Part shown: piece by piece, positions 53,362 to 62,519 of the stretch
How positions within the stretch are numbered: position 1 is the first letter of the stretch
How the letters are laid out: the number at the start of each line of letters is the position of its first letter
Origin: Terriglobia bacterium
Lineage (GTDB): Bacteria > Acidobacteriota > Terriglobia > Bryobacterales > UBA6623
Reading direction: 5' to 3'
Assembly (NCBI GenBank): GCA_009841225.1
Contig: VXMF01000009.1
Location: forward strand, 159,042 to 223,041
Length of the DNA: 64,000 nt
Program-made: the position numbers and the translations under genes
Notes under the pieces: generated by a model
What the model saw: only the letters and a program-made list of their open reading frames with translations
Told to the model about the DNA's origin: nothing
Databases searched by the model: none

Positions 53362-55248
53362 ATGCCCACCAACCGTAGAACCTTCCTCAAGTCCTCGGGC
53401 GGAGCGCTAGTCGCTGCCTCGCGGGCGTGGCCTGCCCCCGGTCCGCGCCAGTGGCTCAGCGACGAACCCAGCCACGAATGGCGGCACTATGCCGGCACGG
53501 CAGGCGCGAACCGCTACTCTCCAGCCGACCGGATCAACCGGTCCAACGTGGCGCAGCTCAAGCAGGCGTGGGTCCACCGCACCGGGGATTCGATGCAGCG
53601 GCCCCAAACCACTATCGAGTGCACACCCATCGTCGTGGACGGAGTGATGTACATCACCACAGCCCGAGTCAAGGTCCAGGCCCTGGACGCTGCCAGCGGC
53701 GAGCTGCTGTGGTCGTTCGACCCGCAGCAAGGGGCGTCCTCGCGGCGCAGCCCCGGCGTCAGCCGGGGGGTGTGCTACTGGCAGTCGGAAGACGGCTCGC
53801 AGAAGCGCATACTCGGCACCGTGCAAAACAGGCTGTTCAGCCTAGACGCGACCAACGGCGAGCCCGATGCGTCGTTCGGGGCCAACGGCATGATCGACCT
53901 CAACGAGAATCTCGACAGCGAGGTGGAGGGTGTCTCGGTCAAGTGCACCAGTCCCGTGGTGGCCTACAAGGATCTGATCGTGGTCGGCGGGGGCGGCGGC
54001 GAGGGACCGTACCCGCAAGCTCCTGGCCATATCCGAGCCTTCGACATCCGGACCGGCCAGCGCCGCTGGATCTTCCACACCACGCCGCGGCCCGGCCAGT
54101 ACGGCTACGAGACCTGGCCGCCGAACGCCTACAAGCATGTCGGCGGCACGAACAACTGGTCCGGCATGAGCCTCGACGTGGAGCGCGGGATCGTGTTCGC
54201 GGGCATCGGATCGCCGGCCTTCGACTTCTACGGCGGCGACCGTATCGGCGCCAACCTATTCGGCAACTGCGTGCTGGCACTGGACGCGATGACGGGCGAA
54301 CGAAGATGGCATTTCCAAACCGTCCATCACGATGTCTGGGACTATGACCTGCCGGCCCAGCCGGCCCTGATCCAAATGACCCAGAACCATCGCACGTTCG
54401 ACGCGGTGGTGCAGCCCACCAAGCAGGGGTTCCTGTTCTTTCTGCACCGCGAGACCGGCCGCCCTGTCTGGCCGGTCGAAGAACGGCCGATCCCGATGTC
54501 AGATGTCGGAGGCGAGCAACTCTGGCCGACACAGCCCTTCCCGACCAAACCGGCCCCAGTGTCACGCCAGGGCTTTCCGGAAGCCTCCATCACAGACATT
54601 TCGCCAGAAGCACACGCCGCAGTGCGGAAGATCTGGGAGTCCACCGACGCCGGTGACCTATTCACGCCGCCTAGCACGCGCGGCACCCTGGTCCATCCTG
54701 GCTTCCGCGGGGGCTGCCTGTGGGGCGGCTGCTGCTACAACCCGGCGCTGAATCGAGTCTTCGTCAGCTCGGACGAGACCACCAATCGCATCGAGCTCAA
54801 GCTCGCTCCCGAAGAAAAGTTCGACTACGCCCTGCCCGACCGCAGCGAGTTTCTGGATGCGGAAGGGTACCCGGCCATCAAGCCGCCGTGGGGATACGTC
54901 ACCGCGATCGATCTCGAAACGGGCGACTTCGCGTGGCGCGTGGTCAACGGAGAGTTCCCCGAACTCACGGCGCGGGGCATTCCGAAAACCGGTTCGCCAT
55001 CCCACGGAGGCTCCATCGCCACGGCGGGCGGGCTGGTATTCATGGCAGGGACGTTCGACAAGAAGTTCCGCGCGTTCGACCAAGACACAGGCGAAGTCCT
55101 GTGGGAGACCGAATTGAACGCTGGCGGCTTCGCCACGCCCTGCACGTACGAGGCTGGCGGCGAGCAGTTCGTCGTGATCGCAGCGGGGGGCGGCAAAGGC
55201 AACACCGCGTCCGGCGACGAGTTCGTGGCGTTCGCAGTCAAGAGCTGA
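53362..55248 (+). CDS. Tat-exported PQQ-dependent dehydrogenase
   Basis: 628-residue eight-blade quinoprotein. The N-terminus NRRTFLKSSGGALVAASRAW is a twin-arginine signal. The mature protein begins WRHYAGTAGANRYSPADRIN, typical of the glucose/quinate/alcohol dehydrogenase family. Blade and cofactor segments include ECTPIVVDGVMYITTA, HTTPRPGQYGYETWPP, HFQTVHHDVWDYDLPAQPAL and GGCLWGGCCYNPALN with a vicinal cysteine pair. It has neither the N-terminal membrane spans of glucose dehydrogenase nor a C-terminal cytochrome c domain, so it is a soluble periplasmic form. Substrate unknown. No PQQ biosynthesis genes are in the window. Confidence 0.9.
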   Translation: MPTNRRTFLKSSGGALVAASRAWPAPGPRQWLSDEPSHEWRHYAGTAGANRYSPADRINRSNVAQLKQAWVHRTGDSMQRPQTTIECTPIVVDGVMYITTARVKVQALDAASGELLWSFDPQQGASSRRSPGVSRGVCYWQSEDGSQKRILGTVQNRLFSLDATNGEPDASFGANGMIDLNENLDSEVEGVSVKCTSPVVAYKDLIVVGGGGGEGPYPQAPGHIRAFDIRTGQRRWIFHTTPRPGQYGYETWPPNAYKHVGGTNNWSGMSLDVERGIVFAGIGSPAFDFYGGDRIGANLFGNCVLALDAMTGERRWHFQTVHHDVWDYDLPAQPALIQMTQNHRTFDAVVQPTKQGFLFFLHRETGRPVWPVEERPIPMSDVGGEQLWPTQPFPTKPAPVSRQGFPEASITDISPEAHAAVRKIWESTDAGDLFTPPSTRGTLVHPGFRGGCLWGGCCYNPALNRVFVSSDETTNRIELKLAPEEKFDYALPDRSEFLDAEGYPAIKPPWGYVTAIDLETGDFAWRVVNGEFPELTARGIPKTGSPSHGGSIATAGGLVFMAGTFDKKFRAFDQDTGEVLWETELNAGGFATPCTYEAGGEQFVVIAAGGGKGNTASGDEFVAFAVKS

Positions 55249-55546
55249 GCACGCCCGACCGGCCGGCAACCACCATCAGCGATCGCGATGGTCGGCTTGG
55301 GTCCGCCGCGTTCATCAAGGTCGGACCGGCGGGCTGCCCTTGCGATCACTTACCTGACTCGTTGACTTCCCGACCCGCCCGTCACGGCGGGCGGCGCAAA
55401 GTAACCGTATGGCGACTCGCTTGGATCCCAGTCCAACCCCGTTAGACCGACGCCGTGCAACGCGATCTTCGGTTGCTACCAGCAAGGCGGTCGCATGCGT
55501 GTCAGACCCAGCGACTTGAGCGGATCGATGCGGCGGTCCCGGCAGG
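55249..55546. other. Intergenic region with a GC hairpin
   Basis: About 300 bases. A 7-bp stem CCGCCCG/CGGGCGG with a 6-base loop lies at 55375-55394 but lacks a T tract on either strand, so termination is uncertain. No gene seen. Confidence 0.4.
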
Positions 55547-55756
55547 TTATTCCGATGCTCGGCTGGGTCCGCTAGAAAGCACCCGAGCGGGCAGGGTGAT
55601 GATTGCGCGCAATAGCTCGAAGACGCCGCTGACGACTATTCCGATCAAGCGAAGCGGCAGCAATACCAGCCAAACGAACGGATACGCTATCAGTGCCAAC
55701 AGCGCAAGTGGCCAGCACAGCACAAGCAGGATGAGCCAGAGAAGGAACTTGAGCAT
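55547..55756 (-). CDS. Small membrane protein
   Basis: 69-residue very hydrophobic protein: MLKFLLWLILLVLCWPLALL, then ALIAYPFVWLVLLPLRLIG and VVSGVFELLRAIITLP. Two or three membrane segments fill almost all of it, with a short polar tail. It resembles small uncharacterised membrane proteins found in many proteobacteria and acidobacteria. ATG 55756 is used because residues further upstream are polar and unlike a membrane protein. The ribosome site is weak. Confidence 0.6.
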   Translation of the reverse strand: MLKFLLWLILLVLCWPLALLALIAYPFVWLVLLPLRLIGIVVSGVFELLRAIITLPARVLSSGPSRASE

Positions 55757-55904
55757 GAGCAGGGGCCTGCATTCATAGCTTCGCACGCCTGCAAGAACAC
55801 CGTAGGCCGACCACCGGTCCGTGCCTGTCTTGGTGCCGGATCTGCGTCGGTCAGTCCAGCACCCGCTCGCTCGAGCCGCTGGCAGCACTGCTACCATGCG
55901 AGCG

Positions 55905-56753
55905 ATGGATGATTCCGAGGCCCGCCCGTCCGCTGCCGTGGCGCACTGGCGGCTCTACTGCTGTCTGCTGGCAGCGCTGGTGCTCAACGGCGCGCTGCCT
56001 GCGCAAGAGATCATTCTCCGTGTAACGGCATATGACGAGCGCACCGCCGAAACCGTGACCGGGCTGGGTCCTGAGCGCTTCTCGGTCAAGGACGGGAATA
56101 CACCCCTCCAAGTCATATCGGCCTCCGAGCCCGACACGCCAGTCGACACGTTGCTGCTCGTTGACAGCAGCATGGTAGGGCACGCCGTGCGGCCAATCGC
56201 CGAAGCCGTCATTGGCGACTTGGGCGAAAGCGACTCCGCAGCGCTCGTGAGCTTTGATGAGTCGGCCGACCTGCTCCAAGACTTCACTTCCGACCAACGG
56301 GCCCTTTCCAAGGCGCTGGACCGCATCGAGTACGGCAATCTGCCGCGCTTGCACGACGCCCTCTTTGCGGCAATCGATGGCGGCTTCGACACAGGATCCA
56401 ATCGCCGGGCAATCATCGTGCTCTCAGCTGGACCGATCGCCCGCAGCCGAACCTCCGAGGCAGAGGTGGTCGAACTGGCCCGGGCCAAGGGAGTGTCGGT
56501 CTATACGGTCTTTGTGCGCACCGACGCGCGCGGGGCGATGCGCAGGCTGGCCCTGCGCACGGGCGGAGCCAGCATAGCCGCGAAGCGAACGGGCCTAGAG
56601 CCGCGCCGGCTCGCCACGCGCATCCTGGAGGCAGTGCGCAACCAGTACGAGCTATCCGTGACCGGCGTCTACACGCTCGGCGACCAAGTCACTGCCGAGA
56701 TCGTCTCGCAAGCCAAGAACAACCTCTCGGCCTCCGTTCTGCCGATCGATTGA
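55905..56753 (+). CDS. Exported VWFA-related protein with degenerate MIDAS
   Basis: 282-residue protein with a signal (LLAALVLNGALPAQE), an N-terminal strand region (VTAYDERTAETVTGLGPERF) and a von Willebrand factor A domain from about residue 75 (TLLLVDSSMVGHAV ... RRAIIVLSAGP ... GVSVYTVFVRTD). The layout matches the acidobacterial VWFA-related family. The metal-site motif D-x-S-x-S reads DSSMV, so the second serine is missing and metal binding may be weak or absent. Function unknown, probably protein-protein contact in the periplasm. Confidence 0.8.
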   Translation: MDDSEARPSAAVAHWRLYCCLLAALVLNGALPAQEIILRVTAYDERTAETVTGLGPERFSVKDGNTPLQVISASEPDTPVDTLLLVDSSMVGHAVRPIAEAVIGDLGESDSAALVSFDESADLLQDFTSDQRALSKALDRIEYGNLPRLHDALFAAIDGGFDTGSNRRAIIVLSAGPIARSRTSEAEVVELARAKGVSVYTVFVRTDARGAMRRLALRTGGASIAAKRTGLEPRRLATRILEAVRNQYELSVTGVYTLGDQVTAEIVSQAKNNLSASVLPID

Positions 56754-56798
56754 TCCCGCTAGCCCGCGCGCGGTCAGGCTTGCGAACGGGCCAACCGC

Positions 56799-57689
56799 CT
56801 ACGCGCCGCGTGGCCCGCCCTTGGGCGTGGCCAGATAGCCTTCGATCAGGCCGCTGTCGATCCTGTTAACCACCAATTCGTACGGGATCCGTACGCCTTC
56901 GACGTAGAACTGGACTGGCTCCAGCAAAGTCTTGCGACGCTTGACAATCTTCTTGTCGTCAGCCCAGAGCTCGATCGAGTAGCGGTTGCGCTTGCGGTCA
57001 GTGCCGGTCAGCTTGATGCTCACCGGCCCCACTCGCTGCGGATTCTTGGTCCGGCCTAGATTGAACTCGTAATAGTTGCGCTCGCCAAGCGCCTTCAGCG
57101 CCGCGAGCTCATCGCCATTGGTCGCGATCAAGCCACTTTGCACGCCCAGGTCGCCCTTGACCGTGGTGAGCGCGGCCACCGTCTCGTCCAGCAGGCTCTT
57201 AGTGGCAGCGACGTCCTCCTTGACGGTGTCGACTTCGCCGCCCAGCTCGCCAATCTCGGTCTTCGTGGCATCCAGCCTGCCGCCCACTTCGGAGATCTGG
57301 GCTTCGCTGGCTTCCCGTGTAATCGCGATCTCCTGCTCCAGTGTTTCGGCGCGATCCAAGACCCTCGACTCGACCGCTTGCGTCTTGACCACGATCTGCT
57401 CTTCGTTGGTCTGGACGCGAGAAGCCACCTCGCCCACCTGCGAGCCCAGTTCCGACGTCGCCTCCGTGGTCCGCTGCAAGTTTCCGTCCAGCGCGGACAA
57501 GCGGACCTCGTGTGTCGCAAACTGTTCGCTGACCTCGGTTCGAAACTTGTCCAGTTGCAAGAACGTATAAACGTTCAGGCCGGCTAGCAGCGCGATACCG
57601 ACCAGCAGCACGATCGCCACGAGCGGCGTCTGACCTTCGCCCGCAGTGGAATGCAGGCGACCAGATCTGGGTGTGGGCTGTTTGAACAT
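56799..57689 (-). CDS. Membrane-anchored coiled-coil protein
   Basis: 296-residue protein with a short basic cytoplasmic end, one membrane span (LVAIVLLVGIALLAGLNVYTFLQ, residues 23-45), then ~140 residues of heptad-rich coiled-coil (QISEVGGRLDATKTEIGELG, VDTVKEDVAATKSLLDETVA). It ends in a C-terminal beta domain of ~100 residues (NYYEFNLGRTKNPQRVGPVS, DRKRNRYSIELWADDKKIVK). I do not recognise a named family. The overall shape is like periplasmic spacer proteins. Opposite-strand open frames over this gene are shadows of its repetitive coding. Confidence 0.75.
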   Translation of the reverse strand: MFKQPTPRSGRLHSTAGEGQTPLVAIVLLVGIALLAGLNVYTFLQLDKFRTEVSEQFATHEVRLSALDGNLQRTTEATSELGSQVGEVASRVQTNEEQIVVKTQAVESRVLDRAETLEQEIAITREASEAQISEVGGRLDATKTEIGELGGEVDTVKEDVAATKSLLDETVAALTTVKGDLGVQSGLIATNGDELAALKALGERNYYEFNLGRTKNPQRVGPVSIKLTGTDRKRNRYSIELWADDKKIVKRRKTLLEPVQFYVEGVRIPYELVVNRIDSGLIEGYLATPKGGPRGA

Positions 57690-57855
57690 GATGAGGGGCT
57701 CCTAGGGCGACTGAGGCAGTCTCCCGCCATTTTACTACCCTGAAACCAGAGTCACTGCTTTTGTGACGTAATCAGCCTCGGTTCGGTTTCGCACGCAAGC
57801 GGTTCCCGCTTGCCCAACCGGAGGCATTCTCAGAGTTACCTTGGAGGAAGAAACT

Positions 57856-58533
57856 ATGAAGCTCACGAAGTTCGCGCTGGCGGCCCTACTAGGCGCCAGC
57901 CTCTGCTACCCCGCCGCTGCCGACGACTGGATCACCCTCTTCGACGGCAAGACGCTCAACGGCTGGTCCCAGCGCAACGGCTACGCGACCTATCGCGTCA
58001 AGGACGGCACCATCCTAGGGCGCACGTCGCCTGGAAGTCCCAACTCGTTCCTCTGCACAACGACCAACTTCGGCGATTTCGAACTGGAGTTCGAAGTCAA
58101 GGTCGACGATGGCCTCAATTCGGGCGTCATGATCCGCTCGTCGCAGAAGCCGGAGTCCACCGGCAGCGGTAACAACGCGAGGGCCGGGAGAGTCTATGGC
58201 CCGCAAGTGGAGATCGAGTCCAGCGGTCCAGACGGGGCCGAGTCGGGCTATGTCTACGGGGAAGCCACCGGCCGCGGCTGGCTGACGCCCGAAGATAAGC
58301 TGATCCCCCACAAGACCATGCGCGACGGGGAGTGGAACAGCTACCGGATCGTGGCCAAGGGAGTGCGCATCCAAACTTGGATCAACGGCAAGGCGATTGA
58401 GGACATCTCCGACGAGGAGATCTTCAAGACCCACCCGGGGGGATTCATCGGCTTGCAGGTTCACGGCATCAGGCAGGGCACGGGACCGTACGAGGTCGCG
58501 TGGCGCAATATTCGCGTCAAGCCTCTGAATTGA
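57856..58533 (+). CDS. DUF1080 (3-keto-disaccharide hydrolase-like) exported protein
   Basis: 225-residue protein with signal peptide LTKFALAALLGASLCYPAAA and a concanavalin-like DUF1080 domain: WITLFDGKTLNGWSQRNG, FELEFEVKVDDGLNSGVMIR, GPQVEIESSGPDGAESGYVY, and C-terminal GFIGLQVHGIRQGTGPYEVA with WRNIRVKPL. DUF1080 members act on glycosides or are found with sugar-oxidising loci. TTGGAGGAAG upstream fixes the ATG at 57856. The radical SAM gene begins 28 bases later, so they may be cotranscribed. Confidence 0.9.
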   Translation: MKLTKFALAALLGASLCYPAAADDWITLFDGKTLNGWSQRNGYATYRVKDGTILGRTSPGSPNSFLCTTTNFGDFELEFEVKVDDGLNSGVMIRSSQKPESTGSGNNARAGRVYGPQVEIESSGPDGAESGYVYGEATGRGWLTPEDKLIPHKTMRDGEWNSYRIVAKGVRIQTWINGKAIEDISDEEIFKTHPGGFIGLQVHGIRQGTGPYEVAWRNIRVKPLN

Positions 58534-58561
58534 GGCGAACCCAGTCGCCGGGCGTACAGCG

Positions 58562-59692
58562 ATGCGGCCCAGTTCGAGTCCACCGAGTTTCCTGCCCCAC
58601 CTAGCGAAGGTGAAGGCGGCAACCTGCTTCGGGCGACGCATTACGCCGCCTTTCGTGACGCTGTACGTGACGACGCGCTGTGACGAGCGCTGCATCCACT
58701 GCTTCTATTGGGACGAGCTCAACCCCAAGCCGAACGTGGACTTCACGCTCGCTGAGTTCGAGCGCACGCTGGGGTCGATGGGAGAGATCTTCAACCTCTT
58801 CATAGGCGGCGGAGAGCCGTTCCTGCGCGCGGACCTAGCCGAGATCGTCCTCGCGGCGCATCGTACGAACGGCGTTGCGAACGTGTACGTGCCCACCAAC
58901 GGCCAGCACACCGAGCGGGTTGTAAGCACGCTCTCGCGGGTCCTGCCGCGAGCGCCTGGACTGCGCTTCCACCTCAACCTCAGCGTCGACCACGTGGACG
59001 AGGACGAGCATGACAGGATCCGCGGCAGGCAGGGCGCCTACCGGCGCCTGCTCAAGACCGCCGATGCAGTCAAGAGCCTGCGCCAGACCCACCGCAACCT
59101 GATCCTGCACACCCTCACTACCGTGATGCGCGACAACCAGTCGGAGATCTTGCGCATCCACGAGGAGCTCAAGCGTCGCTTCGAGCCGGACGGCACCTCC
59201 TACAACTACTGCCGGGGAAACCCACTCGATCCGACGCAGACAGAAGTGGATCCGCAGATATACCGCAAGTTGGCAGATCGAGTGCAGCAAGATCGCCGCG
59301 CCGGGCGGATCCGGGAAGGCGCATTCGGAGCGCTGAACCACAGCCTGGACGAGCAAGTGCGTTCCAGCGTCGAGAAGACTGTCACCCAGGGGCGTGCGCA
59401 GTTCTCTTGCGTAGCGGGGCGGCTAGCTTGCGTCATCTACAGCAACGGCGACGTGACCGAATGCGAGACCAAGAACTCGCCGGTCGGGAACCTGCGCGAT
59501 GCCGACTACAACTTCCCTTCCCTATGGCATTCCGCGAAAGCCAAGAGCATTGCCGCCGATGCAGCCGATGGCTGCCACTGTACCCACGAGTGCGGTCACT
59601 ATGCCTCCACGATCTACAGCGCCAAGCTATTGGCCAAGGTAGCGGGGCGCGCGATGAGCGCGGGCTCGGCAACGCCGCGCGGCGGAGCTTAG
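58562..59692 (+). CDS. Radical SAM protein with SPASM-like C-terminus
   Basis: 376-residue enzyme. The [4Fe-4S] motif is C40-x3-C44-x2-C47 (TTRCDERCIHCFYWDE), followed by the GGEPF motif in IGGGEPFLRADLAEIV. The C-terminal part has GRLACVIYSNGDVTECE, VGNLRDADYNFPSLW, and CHCTHECGHY, a cysteine set like a SPASM/twitch auxiliary cluster. Such enzymes often modify peptides or act in sugar or cofactor pathways. It converges with a sulfatase gene, but the sequence does not look like an anaerobic sulfatase-maturating enzyme. Substrate unknown. Confidence 0.85.
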   Translation: MRPSSSPPSFLPHLAKVKAATCFGRRITPPFVTLYVTTRCDERCIHCFYWDELNPKPNVDFTLAEFERTLGSMGEIFNLFIGGGEPFLRADLAEIVLAAHRTNGVANVYVPTNGQHTERVVSTLSRVLPRAPGLRFHLNLSVDHVDEDEHDRIRGRQGAYRRLLKTADAVKSLRQTHRNLILHTLTTVMRDNQSEILRIHEELKRRFEPDGTSYNYCRGNPLDPTQTEVDPQIYRKLADRVQQDRRAGRIREGAFGALNHSLDEQVRSSVEKTVTQGRAQFSCVAGRLACVIYSNGDVTECETKNSPVGNLRDADYNFPSLWHSAKAKSIAADAADGCHCTHECGHYASTIYSAKLLAKVAGRAMSAGSATPRGGA

Positions 59693-59726
59693 CCTGCCCG
59701 TCCTGCGGGCATGCGGTGGCGACCAC

Positions 59727-61223
59727 TTAGACGTCCCTGATTGATCCAGCCCTCGGATCGCCGGTGTCCCTCATCCAGCGGACGAGTTCGACGTGCATCT
59801 TCCGCTTGGCATTGCCCGCTGCCCTTTCGTCGATGAGATTGCGTGTCTCGCCTGGGTCGTTGGCGAGGTCGTAGAGCTGCGAATCGCCGCGCGAGTGGTA
59901 GCAGTATTTCCACTCGTGAGTCCGAATCAGCCGTTGGAAGTGAGGCGGACCCTCCGATCCCCAGGCTGAGCGATCGCGCTCGGCAAACATCGGCCGTTCC
60001 ATGTCTTCCGAGCCCTCGATGGAGGCCCGTAGGCTGCGCCCGGCCAGAGTCTCCGGTGCGCCGAGGCCGAGGTAGTCCAGGATTGTCGGCGAGATGTCGC
60101 ACGTCCCCGCATGGGTCTCTCTCGTCTGTCCAGCCGGGATCCTCCCTGGATAGCGCAGCAGCAGCGGCACCCTAGCGGTCTCCTCGTACATCGAGTAGCT
60201 GGTCTTGTCATACATGCCGTGGCCGCCCTGCATGTCGCCGTGGTCGGCGGTGAAGACGACAAGAGTGTTGTCCGCCTCCCCGAGACGCTCCAACTCGGCC
60301 AGGATCCGGCCGCAGTTGGCGTCCATCATCGAGACCATTCCGTAGTAGACCCCGAGGTACTCGCGCATCCCGTCCTCGCCAAGAAGCTGTCCGAAGCGCC
60401 AGGCCGGTGTCGAACGGTCCACGTCTCGAACCGAACCTCGGTTCGCGGGCAGCGAGATACGCTGCCGTTCATGGAGGCTGTAGTACGGCTCGTTGATCAC
60501 CCACAGCGCGTGGGGTGCGGGAAAGCTGACCGTCATGAGAAACGGTCTGCCCGCTAGTTCTCCCAGAGTCTCGATCGCTCGGTCAGCGATCCATGCTTCC
60601 TCGGTGTGCTCGACTGGAACGTCCGTTCGTCCAATCCACGTGTTCGACGGCCCGTTGCCGTCGAACTTGGCGTTCGCGCCGTGCACCGCATCAACGGCGT
60701 ATATCGGCCGTCCGACTCGGCTGATCGGTCCGTCTGGCGGCACGGGCAGGTCTCGCGCTATTGATCGGAAGTGCTGGCGGTAGTTCAGCTCCGGATCTTG
60801 GGCGTAGGCAGGCACTCGGGTCTTCTCCCCGAGATGCCACTTGCCAATTTGCCGGGCCACGTAGCCGGCATTCGCGAGCGCCTGCTCGGTGGTTGGCAGG
60901 TCCGGATCCAGCCCCGGACTGTCGCTCCGAAGATTCTTGACGATTCCGTGCTGGTGCGGGAACAGCCCGGTCATCAGCGACGCCCGCGTCGGGCTGCAGA
61001 ACGGTGTCGGACACAGGGCGTTCTCGAATCGGACGCCTTGGCTCGCCAACCGGTCGATATTGGGCGTTTGGATGACGTTGTTTCCGGAGCACCCGAGGGC
61101 TCCGTGGTGGAGTTGGTCGGAGAGGACGACGAGGACGTTCGGTTGCCGCTCCGCACCGGCGGCGACTGACGCCAAGCCGCCGGAAAGAACTGAAATCGCC
61201 GATCGGCGGTCAAGGGCTGGCAT
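59727..61223 (-). CDS. Exported sulfatase (arylsulfatase family)
   Basis: 498-residue enzyme hydrolysing sulfate esters. The formylglycine precursor is C76 in CSPTR (FCSPTRASLMTG). Metal-site segments are NVLVVLSDQLHHGALGCSG and VVFTADHGDMQGGHGMYDK, and the C-terminal half has RLIRTHEWKYCYHSRGDSQL and LYDLANDPGETRNL. The N-terminus MPALDRRSAISVLSGGLASV carries paired arginines and may be a Tat signal. It is divergent from the hydrolase at 61336 and converges with the radical SAM gene. Confidence 0.93.
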   Translation of the reverse strand: MPALDRRSAISVLSGGLASVAAGAERQPNVLVVLSDQLHHGALGCSGNNVIQTPNIDRLASQGVRFENALCPTPFCSPTRASLMTGLFPHQHGIVKNLRSDSPGLDPDLPTTEQALANAGYVARQIGKWHLGEKTRVPAYAQDPELNYRQHFRSIARDLPVPPDGPISRVGRPIYAVDAVHGANAKFDGNGPSNTWIGRTDVPVEHTEEAWIADRAIETLGELAGRPFLMTVSFPAPHALWVINEPYYSLHERQRISLPANRGSVRDVDRSTPAWRFGQLLGEDGMREYLGVYYGMVSMMDANCGRILAELERLGEADNTLVVFTADHGDMQGGHGMYDKTSYSMYEETARVPLLLRYPGRIPAGQTRETHAGTCDISPTILDYLGLGAPETLAGRSLRASIEGSEDMERPMFAERDRSAWGSEGPPHFQRLIRTHEWKYCYHSRGDSQLYDLANDPGETRNLIDERAAGNAKRKMHVELVRWMRDTGDPRAGSIRDV

Positions 61224-61335
61224 GGTCGCTCGTCCGAATCGAAAGTCGTGTCCTCAGACGAAGGCCTTGGGCGCGTCGGAGCACTGTCCTAGAGACAGAT
61301 CCTAAGCTACAATACTCCCCGATTCGGGTGGGGTT

Positions 61336-62277
61336 ATGGTCGGCAAGTTCGGTGCGTTGAGCTTGGCATTGGGCTGCTGCGCCTTTGCGGGCGAAGCTAC
61401 CTATCCGCTGATCTCGGAGGATCGCATTCCCGTCACGGAGCTGACGGTGACGGATACGGCCTACGCAGCAGTCCGCAAGCCGCCGGGAGACGGGCCTTTC
61501 CCCGCGATCGTGTTCATGCATGGCGGGCTAGGCCAGAGCTCGATGGCCAACCTTCGCCAGAACGCCGTCCGCCAGCCCACACAGGCGCGCTTCCTGGCCT
61601 GGGGATACGTAGCGGTGACGGCAACGCGCCGGGAGATTCGTCGCGACCCGCAGGACCGAGGGGTGGTCGAGGACACTCTCGCTCTAGTTCGCGCGGTTCG
61701 GGAACTGCCGTACGTAGACACCGAGAGTGTCGCGCTGTATGGCGGCAGTGGTGGCGGCACGCTAGCTCTGGAAGTGGCGAGCGTTAGCGACGAACTCTCG
61801 GCTATCGTGGCAGGCGAGCCCGCCACGATCATCTACATGGGCATGTTCACAAAGGCCCACGTCGTGCTAGGGACCGACGGAAACCCGACTGGGGACCGCC
61901 GGTGGGATGTGATGAATGCAGATCCGAAGGCCCTCTACGACGAAGGCGTCCGGCAGCGTACGCGACAGAAGCTCGCCGGCCTGTCCACTCCCACGCTCAT
62001 CCTGCACGGGGACGTGCATGCGATCAAGGCTTTCAACCTAGGACTGTTCGTGCCGGAAATGGAAGCGCTCGGCAAGCCGGTGACTGTCAAGACCTATACG
62101 GGCGAGCCGCACGGCTTCTACTGGGGCCGCGGACGAGACCCGGCGACAGCGTTGCGGGCGAACCGCGACGCAGACGCATTCCTGCGCAAGCACGCCCGCG
62201 CGCAGCCGCGTGCAATCGACCCGCAATGGGCGACTCCGCTGAAGGTGGAGCCGATGCGCCAGGCGAATCGCAACTGA
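61336..62277 (+). CDS. Exported alpha/beta hydrolase (dienelactone-hydrolase/prolyl-oligopeptidase-like)
   Basis: 313-residue protein with a short signal (LSLALGCCAFAGEA). Alpha/beta hydrolase features are the oxyanion region IVFMHGG, nucleophile S138 in YGGSGGGTLALE, acid residue region LILHGDVHAIKAFN and the histidine in GEPHGFYWG. It is similar to peptidase S9-type or acyl esterase relatives; substrate not known. The gap to the sulfatase is 112 bases and contains TACAAT (61308-61313), a possible -10 without a clear -35. Confidence 0.85.
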   Translation: MVGKFGALSLALGCCAFAGEATYPLISEDRIPVTELTVTDTAYAAVRKPPGDGPFPAIVFMHGGLGQSSMANLRQNAVRQPTQARFLAWGYVAVTATRREIRRDPQDRGVVEDTLALVRAVRELPYVDTESVALYGGSGGGTLALEVASVSDELSAIVAGEPATIIYMGMFTKAHVVLGTDGNPTGDRRWDVMNADPKALYDEGVRQRTRQKLAGLSTPTLILHGDVHAIKAFNLGLFVPEMEALGKPVTVKTYTGEPHGFYWGRGRDPATALRANRDADAFLRKHARAQPRAIDPQWATPLKVEPMRQANRN

Positions 62278-62519
62278 GGCAGCGGACCCGAGCGAGACGT
62301 GATCCGCGTCAGCCATCGCGATCCACCGCGGAGACCACCGTCTGACGTTGACTTCGCCGCCCAGATGCCATACGATTCGGATATTCGGAGACGCACCTCG
62401 CGCGACATGTCGATCTACAGGTTCACTGCTTGCGCCTGTACGAGGCCGGCCTAGGCCCGGCCCTTCCCAGTGTTGCCCCGGCAGCAAGACCGCTGCCACA
62501 CCAGACCCCAGAGGTTGAC

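Noticed and set aside
58562..59692. Anaerobic sulfatase-maturating enzyme
   Set aside because: Radical SAM core fits, but the N-terminal signature (TTRCDERCIHC) and the C-terminal cysteine spacing do not match anSME.
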